From: Bacteriovorax stolpii
Lineage (GTDB): Bacteria > Bdellovibrionota > UBA2428
Direction of reading: 5' to 3'
Assembly: GCA_945881775.1 (NCBI GenBank)
Contig: CAMCVE010000013.1
Coordinates: 1-64,000 of the forward strand
DNA: 64,000 bases
Shown: positions 57,078 through 64,000 of the stretch, piece by piece
Position numbering within the stretch: the first letter of the stretch is position 1
How the letters are laid out: each line of letters opens with the position of its first letter
The notes under the pieces: model-generated
Database searches by the model: none
What the model saw: only the letters and a program-made list of their open reading frames with translations
Told to the model about the DNA's origin: nothing
Position numbers and translations under genes: made by a program

Positions 57078-58526
57078 ATGAAGCAAGGCGCCGTGTTGAG
57101 TGTGGGAAGCGTGGGAAGTCGCGCGCCCTATCTCGAACTCGGTCGCCAGCTGCCCGAAGACCTCCACTGGGAACACATCCCAATGGGTCATTTGGAAAAG
57201 TGGCAAGCTCCTCAGAACACCGTCTTTGATCGTGTCTACCTCGACTTGCGCGCCTTCACTTCGCTCGCTGAGGACGCTCCGCGATTTGAAGCCTGGAAAG
57301 CCTCTTTAAACGCGCTACTCCTGAGACTCGTACACGGCGAAGGTCGCGTTCCTTTGCTTGTGGGCTATACAGATGCCCGCGACTGGCCGAGCGGCGTCAA
57401 CGCCGTCAAACTCGGTGTTCGTGATCTTGTGACTCTCGACGAAATTCGTGCCGATCTAGCAGCAAGAGACCCTCAAACGGACTCTTACACGCTCGGTGCC
57501 GTCATTCCCTTTCCCACACGCAGTCCCGCCACGAGCGGTTCTGAGATCTTCGGCGAGCTTTCCCGAAGCCTGCCCAAGACGGCTATCCCTTTTCCGATCG
57601 AAGGTCTCGAGGGCAACAGTGTTGCGATCGAAGTCGTCCGCTCAACAATCCGCAAAGCGGCTCCCACGGCCTCTTCCGTCCTTATTGTCGGACCCACAGG
57701 TTCTGGCAAAGAACGCGTGGCCCAAGCTCTGCACCGCTACGGTGACCGCTCGGGTCAGGCCTTTCGCGTCATCGACTGCGCGGCCATTAGTCCCGAGCTC
57801 TTTGAATCTGAACTCTTTGGTCACGTCGCGGGGTCTTTCACAGGGGCTCAATCCGATCGCAGAGGAGCTTTTGAGCTCGCGCACGAAGGCACCCTTTTCA
57901 TCGACCAAATCCATCTGCTCCCGATGGAACAGCAGGCCAAACTTCTGCGCGCCCTCCAGGAAAAGAAGTTCTCTCCGGTCGGAAGTGAAGCCTTAAAGAA
58001 TGCGGACGTGCGCATCATCGCAAGCTCTCAAGTTCCACTTGAGGAGCTCGTCCACGCCGGGCGTTTTCGTGAAGACCTTTACTTCCGTCTCAAGGTCATT
58101 GATATCTCCCTCCCCGCACTCTCAGAACGTCGCACGGATATCCCCGTGATCGCTGAGAGTTTGCTGCGTAAGCTCGCAAAGGAGAATCGAAAGCCATCGC
58201 TCCTGCTCACGCCTGCGTGCCTCGAGAAACTTTTGCTCTACGAGTGGCCCGGTAACATCCGTGAGCTCTCAAATGCCCTTGAGCGCGCTGCAACCCTGGC
58301 CTGGTCAGAGCAGCGCGGCGAGCTCTTGGTGGCAGACCTTCCTGAGAGCATCCAGTTTGCCGTGATGAAGCGATTTAAGACGCAGGCGCTGAAAGATGCC
58401 GTGAAGCGATTTGAACAAGAGTATATTGCCCAGACGGTGCGTCGTTTTGGAGGCTCTAAAGAAGAGGCCGCAGAGGCACTTGGCCTTAGCCTAGCGACCC
58501 TCTACCGCAAACTCGGCACGAACTGA
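57078..58526 (+). CDS. Sigma-54-type AAA+ transcriptional regulator with altered Walker B
   Basis: A 482-residue protein with the NtrC/PspF-type order: N-terminal degenerate receiver-like domain (residues 1-130), AAA+ domain (175-400) and a C-terminal Fis-type helix-turn-helix (KEEAAEALGLSLATLYRKL). Walker A GPTGSGK is at 205-211. The sigma-54 contact loop is GSFTGA (252-257) rather than GAFTGA. Walker B reads TLFIDQI (273-279), with Gln where the catalytic Glu normally sits. Arginine-finger region FREDLYFRL is intact. The start ATG 57078 is uncertain; a TTG at 57018 is in frame. It could control the adjacent acyl-CoA/propionate genes. Confidence 0.8.
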   Translation: MKQGAVLSVGSVGSRAPYLELGRQLPEDLHWEHIPMGHLEKWQAPQNTVFDRVYLDLRAFTSLAEDAPRFEAWKASLNALLLRLVHGEGRVPLLVGYTDARDWPSGVNAVKLGVRDLVTLDEIRADLAARDPQTDSYTLGAVIPFPTRSPATSGSEIFGELSRSLPKTAIPFPIEGLEGNSVAIEVVRSTIRKAAPTASSVLIVGPTGSGKERVAQALHRYGDRSGQAFRVIDCAAISPELFESELFGHVAGSFTGAQSDRRGAFELAHEGTLFIDQIHLLPMEQQAKLLRALQEKKFSPVGSEALKNADVRIIASSQVPLEELVHAGRFREDLYFRLKVIDISLPALSERRTDIPVIAESLLRKLAKENRKPSLLLTPACLEKLLLYEWPGNIRELSNALERAATLAWSEQRGELLVADLPESIQFAVMKRFKTQALKDAVKRFEQEYIAQTVRRFGGSKEEAAEALGLSLATLYRKLGTN

Positions 58527-58580
58527 ATTTCCTAAAGGCGTATTGATCCTCAAAAAACCGATGTTAGTCTTGATATCAGT

Positions 58581-60353
58581 ATGGCTGATCAAAACGAAAA
58601 GGACACACCACCCTCTTTCGACCCCACAAAAAGCTTTGTGCGCTCCCTCTGCGTCGGCCAAATCGAAGAAGACATTTTGTTTCCTTATCCTCGCATGAAG
58701 GAAGAAGAGGCGGCGATGGTCCGCACGCTCACTGATAGCCTCGACAGTTGGCTCGCAAAAAAAGAAAATGAATTCCGCAAATGGGACGTCGCAGGTGAGC
58801 TGCCTGCGGAGATTGTCCAAGAGATCCGGGACATGGGCCTTTTTGGTCTCATTATCCCAGAAGAGTTCGGAGGCATCGGGCTCTCGACAACCGCTTATTC
58901 GCGCTGTTTGCAACAAATGAGTGGATGGGATGGATCGACAACAATCACAGCCGGCGCCCATTCCTCTATCGGCATGAAGGGCCTTCTTTTGTTTGGCACT
59001 CCGGAACAAAAAGCCAAATACCTGCCGAAGCTCGCCACCGGAGAAATCATCGCGGCCTTCTGCTTGACTGAAGCTGGCTCAGGCTCGGATGCAGCCTCCA
59101 TCAAGACCAAAGCCGTGAAAGATGGCAACGACTGGATCCTGAACGGCGAAAAACTCTGGATCACCAATGGTGGCATCGCCGACTTCTTCACCGTCTTCGC
59201 AGCGACCGACGTCGCCGAAGGTAAGATGACCGCCTTTATCGTCACCAAGGACATGCTTGGCGTGAGCTCCAGCCCCCACGAAGACAAAATGGGTATCCGC
59301 GCAAGCTCCACGACCACAATTCGCTTCGATAATACCCGAGTCCCTGCACACTGCGTCCTCGGAGAAGTGGGCAAAGGGTTCAAGGTCGCCATGTCGATCC
59401 TCAACAACGGACGCACCGGCCTCGGCGGCGGCAGTGTTGGAGCGATGAAGAAACTCATCAAGATCTCCACCAAGCAATCCAATCTGCGAAAACAGTTCGG
59501 GCGCTCGATCTCGGAGTTTGGGCTCATCAAACAGAAAATCGGCCAAATGGTCATCGACTGCTACGCTTCGGAGTCCGTCGTGAATATGGTCTCGGGCCTG
59601 ATCGACCGCGGCTACAAAGACTACGGGGTAGAAGCGGCGATTTCTAAGGTCTTCGCGACCGAAAGCCTCTGGCGCACAGTCGACGAGGGCCTCCAGATCG
59701 CGGGTGGCAACGGCTTCATGCGCGAATTCCCCTATGAGCGCATGATGCGCGACTGCCGCATCAACCGCATCTTTGAAGGCACGAACGAGATCCTCCATCT
59801 CTTCATTGCGCTCACGGCGATGAACGACGCCTCTTCACTGCTAAAGGACGTGGGCAAGATGCTTGGCAATCCTAAAGCAGTTTTTGGCGACCCGATCAAA
59901 GGTTTCGGCATCTTCCGCGATTACTCGAAGCGCTGGGTTTCTGCGCAAACGGGTTACGGCGCTGACAAGATGACGAAAGTGCATCCTGTCCTTTCAGCCG
60001 AGCAACGCATTGTCGAAGCACACACGCGCTACCTCGCTCAGCTCACCGACAAACTTCTGCGTCGCCACGGCAAGAACATCGTCGAAAAACAATTCGCCAC
60101 AAAGCGTATGGCACTCGTCATTATCGACCTGTATGTGCTCTCATGTGTGCTGAGTCGCGTGACCCAGTCCATCGAGATGAACGGCCAAGACGCCGCAAGT
60201 GGCGAGATCGAGATCGCCAAAACCTTCGGCTTCCAAGTCGATGAGCGTATCCGTCTTGTTGCTCAGCGCATGGACTCCAACGAAGACGAGCCCCTCAAGG
60301 GCATCGCCGATCAGGCCATCGAAAAAGAAAAGTTCAGCTGGGACAATATCTAA
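58581..60353 (+). CDS. Acyl-CoA dehydrogenase (long-chain, VLCAD-like)
   Basis: FAD enzyme of the first beta-oxidation step, 590 residues, longer than the usual 380-400. The core follows the family: EEFGGIGLSTTAYSRCLQQM, CLTEAGSGSDAASIKT, GEKLWITNGG, and the catalytic Glu in RIFEGTNEI. The extra C-terminal 180 residues form a second helical domain as in VLCAD/ACAD9-type enzymes. TTGATC, 16 bp, TAGTCT ends 10 nt before the ATG. The product propionyl-CoA of odd-chain oxidation would feed the prp genes downstream. Confidence 0.88.
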   Translation: MADQNEKDTPPSFDPTKSFVRSLCVGQIEEDILFPYPRMKEEEAAMVRTLTDSLDSWLAKKENEFRKWDVAGELPAEIVQEIRDMGLFGLIIPEEFGGIGLSTTAYSRCLQQMSGWDGSTTITAGAHSSIGMKGLLLFGTPEQKAKYLPKLATGEIIAAFCLTEAGSGSDAASIKTKAVKDGNDWILNGEKLWITNGGIADFFTVFAATDVAEGKMTAFIVTKDMLGVSSSPHEDKMGIRASSTTTIRFDNTRVPAHCVLGEVGKGFKVAMSILNNGRTGLGGGSVGAMKKLIKISTKQSNLRKQFGRSISEFGLIKQKIGQMVIDCYASESVVNMVSGLIDRGYKDYGVEAAISKVFATESLWRTVDEGLQIAGGNGFMREFPYERMMRDCRINRIFEGTNEILHLFIALTAMNDASSLLKDVGKMLGNPKAVFGDPIKGFGIFRDYSKRWVSAQTGYGADKMTKVHPVLSAEQRIVEAHTRYLAQLTDKLLRRHGKNIVEKQFATKRMALVIIDLYVLSCVLSRVTQSIEMNGQDAASGEIEIAKTFGFQVDERIRLVAQRMDSNEDEPLKGIADQAIEKEKFSWDNI

Positions 60354-60511
60354 GCTTCGCGCATCAAACTTTGGAAAAGATGATGACGGCGATTTTGAGC
60401 TCGGTGACACCGAAGAAAAGGTTTCCGACAATTGAGGTGCACTGAGCCCTGGCCAGTCCCCCAGCTCGGAATGCAACGCGTCGCATAGGCAGCTTTTCGA
60501 TCTCAAAGCCT

Positions 60512-60540
60512 TTCACAACGGTCCAAAGCCTTGCTAGATC
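60512..60540 (+). promoter_or_regulatory. Candidate promoter of prpD
   Basis: TTCACA (60512-60517, 5 of 6), 17-bp spacer, TGC-TAGATC (hexamer 60535-60540, 4 of 6), then 11 nt to ATG 60552. No Shine-Dalgarno sequence is present, so a leader of about 4-5 nt is predicted. Confidence 0.45.
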
Positions 60541-60551
60541 CAATCTCAGAT

Positions 60552-62060
60552 ATGAAGAAACATCTCGTCAAAGTCTACCCTTCAAAAGTGCCCCTTCCCA
60601 AAACCGAGCAGCTCGCTTGGAAGATTGCCGAGATGGCGTCTGACCCCGTTGCAGTCGATGCGCAAGTCGTCGAGATGATCGGCAACCGAATCATCGACAA
60701 CGCCGCCGTCGCACTCGGCGCAATCAACCGCACTCCGGTCGCCAATGCGCGCTCGCAAGCGCTCTGTCATCCCCGCGAAGGTGGCGCAACGGTCTTCGGC
60801 ATGCCGCTTAGCCAAACATTTTCGTGTGAATGGGCCGCGTGGGCCAACGGAACCGCCGTGCGCGAGCTCGACATGCACGACACTTTCCTTGCCGCCGACT
60901 ACTCGCACCCCGGCGACAACATTCCCGGTATTCTCGCCGTCGCTCAGCAAACAAATCGCAGTGGTCTCGACTTTGTCCGCGGCGTCGCAACCGGATACGA
61001 AACCCAAATCAATCTCGTCAAAGCCATCTGCTTGCACCGCTACAAGAAAGACCACATCGCTCACCTGGCTCCCGGCGTCGCTGCAGGCCTCGGAACACTC
61101 CTACGCCAGCCCACCGACGTGATCTACCAAGCGATTGGACAAGCCGTTCACTGCGCATTTGCCACCCGTCAGTCGCGCAAAGGCGAAATCTCTTCCTGGA
61201 AAGCTTATGCTCCCGCTTGGGGCGGCAAGATCGGCGTCGAAGCCATGGACCGCGCCATGCGCGGCGAGAAGTCGCCCTCCCCGATTTACGAGGGTGAAGA
61301 CTCTGTCATTGCTTGGATGCTCGATGGCCCCAATGGCCAATTCGAAGTGCCTCTTCCCGAAAAAGGCGAAGCAAAACGCGCCATCCTTGAGAGCTACACA
61401 AAGGAACATTCGGCAGAGTACCAGTCACAAGCTCTCATCGACCTCGCCTTCCGCATGCGCGAGCGCGTGAAGAACTGGGATGACGTCAAATCCATCGTCA
61501 TCCACACCTCGCACCACACGCACTACGTGATCGGCACAGGTTCGGGAGATCCTCAGAAGATGGACCCCAAAGCGAGCCGCGAAACTCTCGATCACTCGAT
61601 CATGTACATCTTTGCAGTCGCCCTCCAGGACGGACGCTGGCACCATGTAGACAGCTACACCCCAGCGCGCGCTGGCCGAGCGGACACCGTGAAGCTTTGG
61701 TCCAAAATTTCCACAATTGAAGACGCTGAATGGACCAAGCGCTACCACGACATCGATCCCGCGAAGAAACAATTCGGCGGCCGGGTCGAGATCACCCTCA
61801 CGAACGGCGAGAAAATCACCGACGAACTCGGTGTCGCGAATGCGCATCCCTTTGGCGCGAAACCCTTTAAGCGTGCCGACTACATCCGCAAATTCGACAT
61901 CCTCACCGAGGGTGTCGTGAGCGACTCCGAAGCCGACCGCTTCATGTCGCTCGTGGAGCGTCTCACGGACCTGAGCTCCGACGAACTCAAGAAACTGAGC
62001 GTCCAGGTGAACCCCGAGTTCCTCACGCACCGAGAACGCGACCTGCGCGGAATTTTCTAA
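60552..62060 (+). CDS. prpD: 2-Methylcitrate dehydratase
   Basis: Dehydrates 2-methylcitrate in the propionate-degrading methylcitrate cycle, 502 residues. Visible family blocks are [40 protein letters not shown] and [17 protein letters not shown]. The length matches PrpD of proteobacteria. I chose ATG 60552 ([17 protein letters not shown]); an in-frame start at 60531 would add seven residues and falls in the candidate promoter. It lies 198 bp after the acyl-CoA dehydrogenase and 269 bp before prpB. Confidence 0.92.
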   Translation: MKKHLVKVYPSKVPLPKTEQLAWKIAEMASDPVAVDAQVVEMIGNRIIDNAAVALGAINRTPVANARSQALCHPREGGATVFGMPLSQTFSCEWAAWANGTAVRELDMHDTFLAADYSHPGDNIPGILAVAQQTNRSGLDFVRGVATGYETQINLVKAICLHRYKKDHIAHLAPGVAAGLGTLLRQPTDVIYQAIGQAVHCAFATRQSRKGEISSWKAYAPAWGGKIGVEAMDRAMRGEKSPSPIYEGEDSVIAWMLDGPNGQFEVPLPEKGEAKRAILESYTKEHSAEYQSQALIDLAFRMRERVKNWDDVKSIVIHTSHHTHYVIGTGSGDPQKMDPKASRETLDHSIMYIFAVALQDGRWHHVDSYTPARAGRADTVKLWSKISTIEDAEWTKRYHDIDPAKKQFGGRVEITLTNGEKITDELGVANAHPFGAKPFKRADYIRKFDILTEGVVSDSEADRFMSLVERLTDLSSDELKKLSVQVNPEFLTHRERDLRGIF

Positions 62061-62067
62061 ATCTTTC

Positions 62068-62157
62068 TCAGATCCACGAGAGGCGCACGGCCTGTGCCGT
62101 GCCCTTAACGAGAAGAACGAAAGCTATGAGGATTCTTAGTGATTGAGTCCGATTCAT
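62068..62157 (-). CDS. Orphan signal-peptide-like 29-codon frame
   Basis: Minus-strand frame between prpD and prpB encoding MNRTQSLRILIAFVLLVKGT plus nine residues. The first 23 residues look exactly like a cleavable signal peptide (cut after AQA) but only six residues follow. It may be a decayed gene start or chance. A dyad GCACGG/CCGTGC (62085-62102) lies within it. No good ribosome-binding site is present. Confidence 0.2.
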   Translation of the reverse strand: MNRTQSLRILIAFVLLVKGTAQAVRLSWI

Positions 62158-62329
62158 GTCACTGAGCTTAGTAAAGACACTCGTACTCGCGACAAGATGG
62201 CTCCCGCAATCACGCGCCTGCTTTGAGGAAGACCTCGAGATCCACCACGGCTCAATCCCAAAAGACTGCGTTGCGTTATTTCCCCCCACTTGTGTCCGCC
62301 CCTGAAGTGGACCATGGTGAGGGAGCCGT

Positions 62330-63235
62330 ATGCTGTTCACAAAGAAACATGCCCCTGAGAAACGCGCCGATTTCTTCAAAGCTCTGCATTCCGGAAAGCT
62401 CCTACGGTTCCCAGGAGCTTTTTCCCCCTACATCGCAATGATGATCCAGGAGATTGGATTTGATGGGGTTTATATCTCAGGGGGCGCACTGGCAGCAGAT
62501 CTCGGAATGCCCGATATCGGACTCACAACGCTCACCGAAGTCTCCACCCGAAGCTACCAGATCGCGCGCGTGACAGACTTACCTGCTTTGGTCGACATCG
62601 ACACCGGCTTCGGCGAACCCATGTCTGCTGCGCGCACCGTGCGCGAGTTCGAAGAACTTGGGCTCGCGGGCTGCCACATCGAAGACCAGATCAACCCCAA
62701 ACGCTGCGGCCACCTCGACGGCAAGGGCCTTGTCTCGACCACAGACATGGTCAAAAAAATCCGTGCGGCCGCCAACGCTAAGCGCGACAAGAACTTCGTG
62801 CTCATGGCTCGCACGGACGCCGCCGCAAGCGAAGGCCTGGAGGCCTCGATTGAACGAGCCAAGGCCTATGTCGATGCCGGAGCCGATGCGATCTTCCCTG
62901 AGGCAATGCGCGACGAAAAAGATTTCGCGGCCTTCCGCAAAGCCATCAAGGTTCCCCTGCTCGCAAACATGACCGAGTTCGGAAAGTCGCGACTGCTGAG
63001 CGTGAGAGAACTCGAGAACCTCGGCATGAACATCGTAATTTACCCCGTGACCCCCTTCCGTCTTGCGATGGGCGCCGTCGAGGCGGGTTATAAGGAACTT
63101 TTCGATAAGGGAACCCAAGAAGGCGTCGTCGGACAAATGCAAACCCGCAAACGTCTCTACGAGATCCTGAAGTACGAAGACTACAGTGCTTTTGATCAGG
63201 AAATTTTCAACTTTTCACAGAAGAACCACGGCTGA
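62330..63235 (+). CDS. prpB: Methylisocitrate lyase
   Basis: Cleaves 2-methylisocitrate to pyruvate and succinate, 301 residues. The TIM-barrel lyase shows YISGGALAADLGMPDIGL, LVDIDTGFGEP, the catalytic loop EDQINPKRCGHLDGK and LMARTDAAASEG. AGGGAG lies 5 nt before the ATG. It sits between prpD and prpC; 37 bp separate it from prpC. The catalytic Cys and metal ligands are intact. Confidence 0.94.
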   Translation: MLFTKKHAPEKRADFFKALHSGKLLRFPGAFSPYIAMMIQEIGFDGVYISGGALAADLGMPDIGLTTLTEVSTRSYQIARVTDLPALVDIDTGFGEPMSAARTVREFEELGLAGCHIEDQINPKRCGHLDGKGLVSTTDMVKKIRAAANAKRDKNFVLMARTDAAASEGLEASIERAKAYVDAGADAIFPEAMRDEKDFAAFRKAIKVPLLANMTEFGKSRLLSVRELENLGMNIVIYPVTPFRLAMGAVEAGYKELFDKGTQEGVVGQMQTRKRLYEILKYEDYSAFDQEIFNFSQKNHG

Positions 63236-63272
63236 GCTCAATACGAGCCACCCGTTTTAGGAGGAATAAAAC

Positions 63273-64000
63273 ATGAGCACACCAACACCCGCAGTCGAAG
63301 TTAAAAAAGGTCTCGAAGGCGTCATCGTCGACGAATGCGCCGTCTCGAAGGTCATGCCCGAGACGAACTCGCTCACTTACCGTGGTTACGCCGTTCAGGA
63401 TCTCGCTGATCAGTGCAGTTTCGAAGAAGTTGCCTTCCTGCTTTGGCACGGGGAGCTTCCGAACAAAACCCAACTTACGACTTTCAATGAACGCGAGCGC
63501 TCGCTTCGCGGTCTCTCCAAGGGCCTCGTGGATTCGATCCGCCTCTACCCCAAATCGGCTCACCCGATGGACACTGTCCGCACGGGCGTGAGCTATCTCG
63601 GCATGGAAGAATGCTCGAAAGACGAAGAGTCCTGGTCGCCTAAAGATGCTTTTAAAATCCCCGCTGGTGCGACGCTCTCCAACTACGACAAAGCGATCTC
63701 GCTGCTCGCAAAAATCCCCACAATCATTGCTGCCGACTACCGCTGCCGCAAGGGCCTCGAGCCGATCGCCCCCAAAAAAGAACTCACGATGTCTGAGAAC
63801 TTCTTCCACATGTGCTTTGGCGAAGTTCCCCACAAAGACATTGTCAAAGCCTTCGACGCCTCACTCACGCTCTATGCGGAGCACGGCTTCAACGCTTCGA
63901 CCTTCACCTCGCGCGTGGTCGCTTCGACGATGTCGGATTTGCACTCGGCCACGGTCGCGGGCATTGGCTCCCTAAAGGGCCCTCTCCATGGCGGCGCCAA
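63273..64000 (+). CDS. prpC: 2-Methylcitrate synthase (citrate synthase family), truncated at window end
   Basis: The first 242 codons are present and the frame is still open at 64000. The start MSTPTPAVEVKKGLEGVIVD and the block SLTYRGYAVQDLADQCSFEE followed by FLLWHGELP are those of the PrpC/citrate synthase family; the last visible part, GIGSLKGPLHGGA, contains the first catalytic His. AGGAGG lies 8 nt before the ATG. Next to prpD and prpB, methylcitrate synthase is the likely role. A plain citrate synthase cannot be excluded until the C-terminus is seen. Confidence 0.88.
   Translation, partial: MSTPTPAVEVKKGLEGVIVDECAVSKVMPETNSLTYRGYAVQDLADQCSFEEVAFLLWHGELPNKTQLTTFNERERSLRGLSKGLVDSIRLYPKSAHPMDTVRTGVSYLGMEECSKDEESWSPKDAFKIPAGATLSNYDKAISLLAKIPTIIAADYRCRKGLEPIAPKKELTMSENFFHMCFGEVPHKDIVKAFDASLTLYAEHGFNASTFTSRVVASTMSDLHSATVAGIGSLKGPLHGGA

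Noticed and set aside
60199-60435. Short acidic frame ending after the acyl-CoA dehydrogenase (GKDDDGDFELGDTEEK)
   Set aside because: Looks coding-like at its end but overlaps the dehydrogenase in another frame and has no start signal; possibly a gene remnant, not supportable.
62085-62102. GCACGG/CCGTGC hairpin after prpD as a terminator
   Set aside because: Followed by CCTTAACG rather than a T-run.
60354-62329. Sigma-54 (-24/-12) promoters upstream of prpD and prpB for the adjacent AAA+ regulator
   Set aside because: No GG-N10-GC match was found in the gaps; the nearest has an 11-bp spacing.
1-64000. CRISPR arrays, prophage or integrated island boundaries
   Set aside because: No regularly spaced repeats, integrase, att-like duplication or abrupt composition change was seen; only the transposase tail at the left edge is mobile-element-like.

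Overview
The window comes from the chromosome of a Gram-negative, moderately GC-rich bacterium. The evidence is LPS genes (GT9, waaA), the Bam/Mla/Sec-associated envelope factors, many lipoprotein signal peptides, and C-terminal aromatic beta-barrel proteins. The protein flavour (DUF7151-type collagen-like lipoprotein, SirB1-family protein, many secreted murein hydrolases, heme-dependent N-demethylase-like protein, Y1-type transposase tail) suggests a Bdellovibrionota/Oligoflexia-like lineage. That placement is an inference from protein family content, not a database match. Coding density is very high, many neighbours overlap by 4 bp, and no tRNA, rRNA or CRISPR array was seen.

Layout. 1-366: tail of a REP-type transposase. 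552-4190: potABCD polyamine ABC transporter. 4409-8650 (minus): 2OG-Fe(II) oxygenase, CxxCxxCC protein, then an M23 peptidase-mtgA-rluA murein cluster. 8756-16061: MFS carrier, DUF1275 protein, pepA, recX-gluQ, a lipoprotein with an HExxH motif, and an RlmI-like methyltransferase. 16073-18109 (minus): collagen-like lipoprotein and YpdA-like flavoprotein. 18201-23757: a tightly coupled run HDOD-like/argS/GT9/waaA followed by fur. 23908-29313: mltD, CorC-like protein, two exported unknowns, and an outer-membrane protein with a clear terminator. 29592-34981 (minus): yfgM-like, bamB-like, serine hydrolase and an mpl gene that is read through into a TadE-like membrane segment. 35006-36659: two outer-membrane barrels and a small membrane protein. 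36671-38482 (minus): uvrC. 38701-47047: rpsB-tsf-pyrH-frr-uppS-cdsA, then rseP-ruvX-mltG. 47078-52159: FHA membrane protein, barrel, lipase, SirB1-like protein, aldehyde dehydrogenase. 52156-56916 (minus): outer-membrane protein remnant, DHH phosphoesterase, mlaD-mlaF-mlaE-lipoprotein. 57078 to the end: sigma-54-type AAA+ regulator, acyl-CoA dehydrogenase and prpD-prpB-prpC, which together point to fatty-acid/propionyl-CoA catabolism through the 2-methylcitrate cycle.

Two observations stand out. First, at most places where a transcription unit should begin, there is no Shine-Dalgarno sequence. Instead a -10-like hexamer ends 6-9 nt before the start codon, often with a -35-like hexamer 16-18 bp further upstream. 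This implies leaderless mRNAs for unit-head genes, while internal operon genes and a few heads (rpsB, the 29313 outer-membrane protein, the FHA gene, the 56916 lipoprotein) carry normal ribosome-binding sites. Second, the mpl gene is fused in frame to a TadE-like pseudopilin segment, a 170-residue Gly/Ser/Asp-rich stretch and a second membrane helix. The fusion lies one nucleotide, in a G5 run, away from an ordinary two-gene GTGA overlap.

Other oddities are active-site substitutions in the sigma-54-type regulator (Walker B DQ), ArgRS (HIGH region) and the DHH protein (motif I), a UvrC without its C-terminal helix-hairpin-helix, and a perfect palindrome centred on the uvrC start codon.
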